A DNA stretch of 64,000 nucleotides. Origin: Alligator mississippiensis. Its lineage: Eukaryota > Chordata > Crocodylia > Alligatoridae. The notes below the pieces were generated by a model. That model was not told the DNA's origin, made no database searches, and was given only the letters and a program-made list of their open reading frames with translations. The position numbers and the translations under genes were made by a program. The stretch lies in contig NC_081835.1 in assembly GCF_030867095.1 (NCBI RefSeq), forward strand, positions 41,027,892 through 41,091,891, in the 5' to 3' direction. The first letter of the stretch is position 1; each line of letters begins with the position of its first letter. Shown here in pieces: positions 58,119-64,000 of this stretch.

Positions 58119-60524
58119 TTAAGGGGGAACATATGGAGGTGGAGACCTGTAAGGGGTCATGTTCTTCGGGCGAGAGCCTTTACCTTCCATGGGTGCTGTG
58201 AATGGCGGGGGGGGCTGATAGGGAGGAGCGTTGGGGTCTTCATCCCGCAGTGGTGTATATTCTCCTATGGTGTCCTGATTCAGTGGTGTGGTCTCTGGCA
58301 TACTCTGGTTAGGGTACTCTGGAGGAGGAAGCGGAGCTTTCTCCTCTTGAAGAATCAGGGGCATGCTGGAAGAAGGGGGTGGCTTGGAGTCATCCAGCTC
58401 GTCAGCAAAGATGATTGGCACTCCTTTCTTGATGAAGGTAGCTTGGTCTTCAATGGTTAGCTTACCTTTTCTCTTCTTGCGATAACAAATCATAGCAATG
58501 ATTCCAGCAATAAGCAGGATAGCAGCTACCACAACTGCAGGGATGACTGTGTGTAAGTACACATCATCCTCACTGCTCTTTTCAGGGTCCTTCCCTGCTG
58601 CCAAAGTTGGTGTTGCCTCAGAGATAATCCTTCCATCGCCAGTCACTGGAATAAACTGAAAGGACTTACAACTGCCTGAGCCAACCACAGAAATGTTTAT
58701 AGGCTTGAACTCTGGGTCTAAGGCATTTGAGAAGGCTGGGCTAGGACTACCAGATTCATCAGCGATTTTTTTGCTCATGGCCTTGATCTGCTCCTTTGGA
58801 CATGGCTCTAGGGGCAAAGTGTTGTTTGTCCATTCCACTAAGATAGAGCCTTTGGTGATGTTCTGTAAAGTAATGGTGCTGCTATTCCTGTCTCCAAATG
58901 CAAAAGCCAGCTTCTTTACCAATAGTATCTTCTTACTGATGTCATTGGCTACTGTATTGTGGTCTCCATGGAATCTGGCTTTAAATTTAACTGGAGACTT
59001 TTCCCCATGCGGCTTTTTGTGGACATGTATTTCAAAAGCATCCACAGCAGAGAGGCCACCTTTGTCTGTGGCATACATAAAATACTCATGCTTCCCTATG
59101 TGGCTGTGATCAGGCAGACCATACATCAGCTGACTAGTGCTATTGAATTGGACCCAAGAGTTTTCTTCAATCATTTGCTGCTCCTTCAGTTTCAGAGTCA
59201 ATTGTAGTTTATCTGTAGTGGTATCTTCTTTATCATAGAAAGTATCAGAAGGTATTTTGACCTCAAAGTAAGTGCCTTCCCATGCATCCACCCTATCAAT
59301 GTGGTTTGTCAGCTTTGGTGGCTCATTTGGTTCCCACACATGGGGAATCCCACTAGTAGTGGTGCGTACACGGGTTGGTGGGGAGGAGGTTTCCAGCTTA
59401 GTTATTGGTGTTCTGGTTGTGCCAGAAGGCTTGGTAGGTCGTGGAGTTTTGGGTCTTCGTGTAGGCCTTCGTGTTGTTGCTGTAGAGGAATCTGTGGTTG
59501 AAGGGGTGGCTGGTTTCAGGGTGGTGACTCTTGGTCTCTTGGTGGTTGTAGGAGGTGTAACCACAGCAGTAGGCTCTACATAACTGGTCATTGTTGGACG
59601 AATCTGCCCAGTGACTGCAGTGGTAGTTTCTATTAATCTGGTTGGCTGAGTTGGTGCTAGAGTTGGTGTCTGAACAATAGGTCCTCTTGTTCTAATTGTA
59701 ACTGTAGGTTTCCTTGGCAATGGTACAGGTTCTCTGACTGGAGGAGCTGTTGTTTCTGTGGGAGGTGCAATGGCTGGGGATGTGGGGGTGGGAATGATTC
59801 TGGTTGGTGGTTCCTGGATGGCAGTGGTGGGTGGGCCAATGGCAGTGACAGGTGTAGGAGTAGCATTGATCTGCCGCCTTATCCTTTTGGGGAGATGAGG
59901 TTTCTTGTTAGCGATGTGCCAGCCGACAACAGGGTAGCCAAGATGGGCAGACATTGTCCCTTCCTTAGCTGGAGCTTCAACACTGCTGATGTTAGGGACA
60001 CTATTTTGGCTCAAAGAGCATCCTAATTTCCAGGAAAGTAAGGCCCCATTTTCCACCACCTTCTTTGCATTTCCTGGACCGGCCATGAAAGCTGACATAT
60101 CAAAGAGTCTATTATTTACAACAGGAACCAACTTCATGTGGTGAAGTTCCACCTCTGAGAAGCTTCTCATTCGGTTTAGAAGTTCAATCCTCTGCTTTGG
60201 TGTCATTTTTGTTAAGTCAGCATCCAAAATTACAGTCAGGATAGTTACTGGCTCCTCTGCACCACATACAAACGGTATTCCCTCATTCAAGTCTTGGGAA
60301 GCTACTCGCACTGACTGGGGCTCATTGTGGTCTTCAGGATGAACCTCAATGGAAAAGACATTTGCATTTTGGGGCACATAACTTCCATTGGGTACAAGCT
60401 GCATTGCATTCACTGAGATATAATGAACACCTTTGTCAGTATCAAGGGGGAGACCTTCCAAGGTGCTACTGTCTGCTTCCCAATGCAACCAAGAAGGCAA
60501 GGAGTCTTTCCCAGCTTCAGAAAT
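58119..60524 (-). CDS. DAG1: Dystroglycan, large 3' coding exon
   Basis: DAG1 is cleaved into secreted alpha- and membrane beta-dystroglycan, linking laminin-type matrix proteins to dystrophin and the cytoskeleton. The exon starts ISEAGKDS at 60524 behind an acceptor AG, and encodes 801 residues against 800 in the human exon. Human numbering equals exon residue plus 95 up to the mucin part. In order: rest of the alpha N-terminal domain; furin site KRIRR (about human 312); Thr/Pro-rich mucin region ([11 protein letters not shown] onward, about 170 residues); a cadherin-like domain ([20 protein letters not shown]); the alpha/beta maturation cleavage at GS before ILVEWTNN (58847); the Cys pair in EPCPKEQ and GSGSCK; a transmembrane helix [20 protein letters not shown] (58550-58482); a basic RKKRKGK; and the dystrophin-binding tail ending PPPYVPP. 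No stop or shift interrupts it, so it is functional. Signal peptide and first 95 codons lie beyond 64000 in earlier exons. Confidence 0.98.
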   Translation of the reverse strand: MSEAGKDSLPSWLHWEADSSTLEGLPLDTDKGVHYISVNAMQLVPNGSYVPQNANVFSIEVHPEDHNEPQSVRVASQDLNEGIPFVCGAEEPVTILTVILDADLTKMTPKQRIELLNRMRSFSEVELHHMKLVPVVNNRLFDMSAFMAGPGNAKKVVENGALLSWKLGCSLSQNSVPNISSVEAPAKEGTMSAHLGYPVVGWHIANKKPHLPKRIRRQINATPTPVTAIGPPTTAIQEPPTRIIPTPTSPAIAPPTETTAPPVREPVPLPRKPTVTIRTRGPIVQTPTLAPTQPTRLIETTTAVTGQIRPTMTSYVEPTAVVTPPTTTKRPRVTTLKPATPSTTDSSTATTRRPTRRPKTPRPTKPSGTTRTPITKLETSSPPTRVRTTTSGIPHVWEPNEPPKLTNHIDRVDAWEGTYFEVKIPSDTFYDKEDTTTDKLQLTLKLKEQQMIEENSWVQFNSTSQLMYGLPDHSHIGKHEYFMYATDKGGLSAVDAFEIHVHKKPHGEKSPVKFKARFHGDHNTVANDISKKILLVKKLAFAFGDRNSSTITLQNITKGSILVEWTNNTLPLEPCPKEQIKAMSKKIADESGSPSPAFSNALDPEFKPINISVVGSGSCKSFQFIPVTGDGRIISEATPTLAAGKDPEKSSEDDVYLHTVIPAVVVAAILLIAGIIAMICYRKKRKGKLTIEDQATFIKKGVPIIFADELDDSKPPPSSSMPLILQEEKAPLPPPEYPNQSMPETTPLNQDTIGEYTPLRDEDPNAPPYQPPPPFTAPMEGKGSRPKNMTPYRSPPPYVPP

Positions 60525-60550
60525 CTATTGAATAAACAAACAAACAAACA
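60525..60550 (-). promoter_or_regulatory. DAG1: Splice acceptor of the DAG1 3' exon
   Basis: Minus strand reads GTTTGTTTGTTTGTTTATTC then AATAG before ATT TCT GAA. The (GTTT)n tract serves as polypyrimidine tract. Frame and residue match ([15 protein letters not shown] against human VSAAGKEALPSWLHW) place the phase-0 boundary at 60524, as in mammals. An in-frame TAG is the last part of the acceptor itself. Confidence 0.88.
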
Positions 60551-61992
60551 CTGTAAGGTATTGTTGTGTTATAGAAATTAGTTAAGAGACTGATTCTAAC
60601 ACAATTAATATTTGAGTTACAGGTATTCAACAACTTATCTTGAAAGCATTAAAGAATTCTGGCCAGAATATAGTAGCTCCAAGTCTCCTCCTTAACAGAA
60701 CATACCCAGGCTGATTTTTTTGTGTGCACATCTGTCCTCAGAATAATATGTCCTAACTAGGACAAGCAGATAATTGGGCAGCTGAAAATACTTACATGAA
60801 CTCTTGTCTCCATGAAGAAATCTCCCTAGTATCTACTATATACCTCTCAAGTAAAGACAAGTATTTTATAGTCTGTTAAGTCAAAAGGAGAGCTATGAAA
60901 CTGAAGTTTCATTATGAAACTGAATGAGTTTGACACCCCTAACACAAGTAATTAACAACAATAATTGAATACCAGACCCACGGCAAGCCACGATGGAGCC
61001 CCACTTGATACATCTTTCCAGTTTGAGAGTGAAACACCAAGTATGGTTTTCTAGTAAGTAGTATCCACCTTACAAGTTTCCTCTAGCTTCTTTAAGAGGA
61101 TGTTATGTAACAGTATCAAAAGCTGTGTTGAAGTGGTCCCTCTCCACAAGGCCTGTTATCTTGGACTTTACAGTCTGTGGTTTGCACAGTAGGTTTCATG
61201 CATTTCTTAGAACAAGTCAGTCTTTAGATTCAAAATTAGCCTAAAATTCAGGGATTTGAATTTCCTAGAAGAGCATGACTTTGTCAACTAGAGACAAAGG
61301 CTTGCTCTGGCCTGAAATGTCTTTATCCAAGGACTCTAAATATCTTATTTGCTAATTTCTGAATATATTTATTTGCTTGTTTTGTTGCATAACTTGTAGC
61401 CATAGGTAATGGAGGCTGTATCCTAAACAAAAGCTTTTCCTTAAAACTCTGTAGGAAAAGGAGTCAAATATTCATATAAACAAAGATGGAACTTCCACAT
61501 GCTGTGAAGGATCAAATTAAGGGTGACTGCACTTACTTTCTCCTCTTTCCAATTTATTTCCTATCTGACCCCTACTTGGTTTTCACCCTCACCTTTCTGG
61601 GCCCACACACACCCTGCCCTGCAGCTCACACTGAGCCTTGACCACACACACTTCTGCACACTGGGTCTCAAGAGGCATGAATAAAGCTATTTTTCATAAC
61701 GCTCTCATAAGCCATTTTGTTCACGTAGAGAAATCCTGCATTTGTTCTGAAATGTCAGCCAGCAGACTGCATATTTCACTTTGCCAATCATTCCTTGCTA
61801 TAGGGACTCTGCTTTCACTGCAGTTGTTTGTCATGAGCATGGCTGACGGTCTGAAAACATGCCAGGGTGCTTCCCCCTTCCCCACATATCAGGACAAATT
61901 ACATGTGCAAAGCCACAGGATTTATTTGTTCTCGGCCCCAATTACCTGGTCTATACCAAGGCAAGGGAACAACACTGGCCCAACCTGTAGCA
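60551..61992 (-). other. DAG1: DAG1 intron, no other feature seen
   Basis: AT-rich intronic sequence without recognisable repeats or exons. The intron continues past the right edge through a hAT-like element. Confidence 0.75.
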
Positions 61993-62094
61993 CAGGGTGA
62001 GCAATTATTTTGCCTGGAGGGCCACTTAACGAGTTTTGGTGAGCTGTCAAGGGCTGCAAAGGTAGCCCCGCCCCGCCCCTTGACAGGTGCCTGG

Positions 62095-62955
62095 TGTGGA
62101 GGAAGCCCCTCCCCCCTCTGCCTCATGGCTGTGAGCAGGCAGCCCCTCCCCCATCAGTTTCATTTCACACTGAGCTGCGACCTGGGCTGGAGACATGCCT
62201 GAGGGAGGGGGAACCTGCTCCCTTTGTCTCAAGTTTCCCGCCCTCGCAGGTCATGGTACTAGGCCCCTCACCTGGGAAGGTGTTGTCATTTGGACGTACG
62301 GGGCAGGAGCCAATGGGGCTGCTTCTGGTGGGAACTTAGTGATGAGGTCAGAAAGGTTATTTAAGGGTCCCTCCATCTTGGGGGAGGGAGGAGAGCCATG
62401 TTGTGGGGACACAGCCAGCAAGCCATGCTGCCTCTAGAGCGGCTCAGTCAGTCAGCCCCTGGATGGAAGTGTGAGCAACTTTTCTGAGTTGCAGCCACTA
62501 ACTTAGACAAAGGGCTCTAGAGTCACACATCAAAGGGCTACCAAGCCTCTCTGTTTGCTCAGGGTTATTCTTTTGCTACTCTTGACTTGTACCCCTCCCC
62601 ATTCCTACCCTCGCTACCTAATAAAGCTGTCTGTTATAGCCAGCTGTGTTATACATGCTCGACAGGGATTGGGACAGCCTTCTTGCTCCCTTGGCTTGGC
62701 TGACCAAGGGAGGCTACTTTTTAGGCTTCAGGCTAATAGAAGCACTCCAAGATCCTAAGGTCTACAGGGCCTGTGTATCCCGGGTGGCACAGGGGCCAGA
62801 CAGAGACAAGAGTCCAGGTGGTGGCGGTGCTATCCCAGGCTTGTGGGTGTGCTCCAGGAAAGGGGTTGGTCAGAAGTTGGCACCCCTGAGGAGGCATCCA
62901 AAGCCTGTTTTTTGGTGGGGCGCAGTGAGGTGGGTGGCTCAGGACAGAAGCACCC
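62095..62955 (+). mobile_element. LTR-like insertion in hAT-like copy 3
   Basis: It is absent from copy 2, where CTTGACAGATG runs almost directly into CCACGGTTTCCACC. The extra segment starts TGTGGAGGAAGCCCC and ends near GGCCCGCCAC, a rough inverted TGTGG/CCAC pair. It contains CCTAATAAAGCTGTCTG (62618-62634), typical of an LTR poly(A) region, and GGTGGCGGTGCTATCC further on. Probably a solo LTR; duplication not resolved. Confidence 0.5.
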
Positions 62956-63239
62956 CCCTGCTGGCCCGCCACTGGTTGCCACCTTGGGACCAGAAGTCCC
63001 ACTCCTAGCCCTTGACCTTTGCCACTGGAAGTCCCTCCCCTTGCCCCAAGAAGTACTCCTTTTTGGGCAGGGGGTTTGCCACCTTGGGACTGGAAAAAAA
63101 CCCCAAATTATATACTAAAAACCAAACATTGACAATAACATATTTTAATTTTATGTTAAAAAAAAAAAATTGTCCTGATTCGTGTGTCTGCATGTTGTGT
63201 TTGTAGAGATGATTGTATAATACCTCAGAAGTCTTACTT

Positions 63240-63560
63240 CTGTATATTGCAGGGGTATGGAGGGGGTCAGAGGTATGGGGGGGGTGTGTGTGGTTTGGGG
63301 GAGGATGTGGGGCTATGTGTGTGTGTGTGGTTTGGGGGAGGATGTGGGGCTATGTGTGGATTTGGTTGGGTGGGTATAGCGGGTTTGAGGGGTTGTATGG
63401 GTGCATATGGGGTGTGCGCACGTGTGTGTAGCAAGAAGCAGGGCTCCTCCCAGAGGTGTGTGGGGGTGTGTGTGGGGGGGTGTGTGGAGGGGTATAGGGA
63501 AGGGTAGTGTTTGTGGGGTGTGTGACTTTGTGTGGGGGAGGGTTTGTGGGTATGGTGGGA
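63240..63560 (+). repeat. G/T-rich degenerate tandem repeat
   Basis: Irregular GGGGTGTGTGTGG and TTTGGGGGAGGATGTGGGGC units, the second repeated at 63295-63316 and 63331-63352. Long open frames on both strands are artefacts of this composition. Also a candidate for G-quadruplex formation. Confidence 0.8.
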
Positions 63561-64000
63561 TGTTCATGGGAGCCCCCCACGTGCACCCCTGAGCCAGTCC
63601 ACACCCGCCCCCACCCTGCAACAGCCCAGAGCCCACACATCCTGCAGCACGTCCCCACCACCACCAACAGCATGCAGCCCCCAACCCCATTCCCACTCTG
63701 GACTCACCCCAATGGGAGCAGATCAGCAGGAACCCATGTGCACAGCCCTGACCTGGCCCACCCTGCGCCTGTTCCACACCGTCCAGCCATGGTGTGTCCT
63801 GCTGCCCCCTGGGCACACAGCGGGGCAGGGGCAGCGGCAGCTCTGCAGCTGGGCTGCCTTTCTAAGCAGCCCAGGTGGCAGTAGCTCCTTCCAGCTGCCA
63901 CCACCCCACTGCTGGGTCCAGCCCCGCAGTACTGGTGGGGATCTGTGCAGGGCCAGATGCAGAGTGACGGCACTGCAGGGTAGTGGTGACCGCCATCACC

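Larger units (their letters stand above)
61993..64000 (+). mobile_element. hAT-like element, copy 3, in the DAG1 intron
   Basis: Starts CAGGGTGAGCAATTATTTTG and matches copy 2 closely (GAGGGCCACTTAACGAGTTT, CTTGACCTTTGCCACTGGAA, CATATTTTAATTTTATG) except for an extra 0.86 kb at about 62095-62955. A G/T-rich core at 63240-63560 and GC-rich sequence follow. The right end is beyond the window. No transposase seen. Confidence 0.62.

Noticed and set aside
58693-59583. Plus-strand open frames of 82-138 codons opposite DAG1
   Set aside because: Shadows of the DAG1 exon, mostly from the Thr/Pro-rich coding region read in reverse.
63184-63816. Long open frames on both strands at the right end
   Set aside because: Produced by G/T-rich simple repeats of the hAT-like element.
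1-64000. tRNA, rRNA, snRNA genes or tRNA-derived SINEs
   Set aside because: No A-box/B-box pair in the right spacing with a cloverleaf, and no conserved RNA sequence, was noticed.

Overview
The window is intergenic and intronic DNA from an amniote genome. It holds one certain host gene, the large 3' coding exon of dystroglycan (DAG1) on the minus strand at 58119-60524, with its 3' UTR reaching to about 55125. The DAG1 protein, the many CR1 LINEs, the hAT MITEs and the Gmr1-like and mag-like Ty3/Gypsy copies suggest a non-avian sauropsid. A crocodilian is my best guess and a turtle is possible; this is inference from repeat style, not a search.

Layout. 1-8160: mostly unassigned sequence. It contains a candidate signal-peptide exon at the left edge, a mag-type Gypsy start, a decayed Myb/SANT fragment and a clean hAT MITE (5847-6253). 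8165-15060: scattered pieces of a Tx1-type LINE broken up by a CR1, a 41-bp minisatellite, Gypsy gag and protease pieces in opposite orientations, and a mag-type RNase H. 15060-18350: unassigned sequence, a solo LTR with a 5-bp target duplication, and a palindromic MITE. 18358-24560: one old minus-strand CR1 carrying four later insertions. 24570-33989: two Gmr1-like Gypsy fossils in which integrase lies upstream of reverse transcriptase. The larger one has a short 5' LTR, is interrupted by a 1.7-kb LTR element, and contains a CpG-rich segment. 33990-49475: several copies of one LINE family whose clade I cannot name, here called LINE-X. One copy has an inverted 5' part, and one is split by a nearly complete CR1 and by a 2.5-kb composite insertion. 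49959-52451: further hAT-type elements. 52460-55120: unassigned, between DAG1 and whatever lies to the left.

Right end. DAG1 reads leftward. Its exon starts at 60524 behind a splice acceptor, and the rest of the window to 64000 is the intron before it, invaded by a large hAT-like element that itself holds an LTR-like insertion. The upstream DAG1 exons (signal peptide and first part of alpha-dystroglycan) lie beyond the right edge.

No operon, CRISPR array, tRNA or rRNA was seen, and no functional retroelement: every LINE and LTR copy is truncated or broken. The main value of the window is the DAG1 exon, including a lineage-specific sequon next to the key O-mannosylation site, and a well-ordered stack of nested insertions that allows relative dating.
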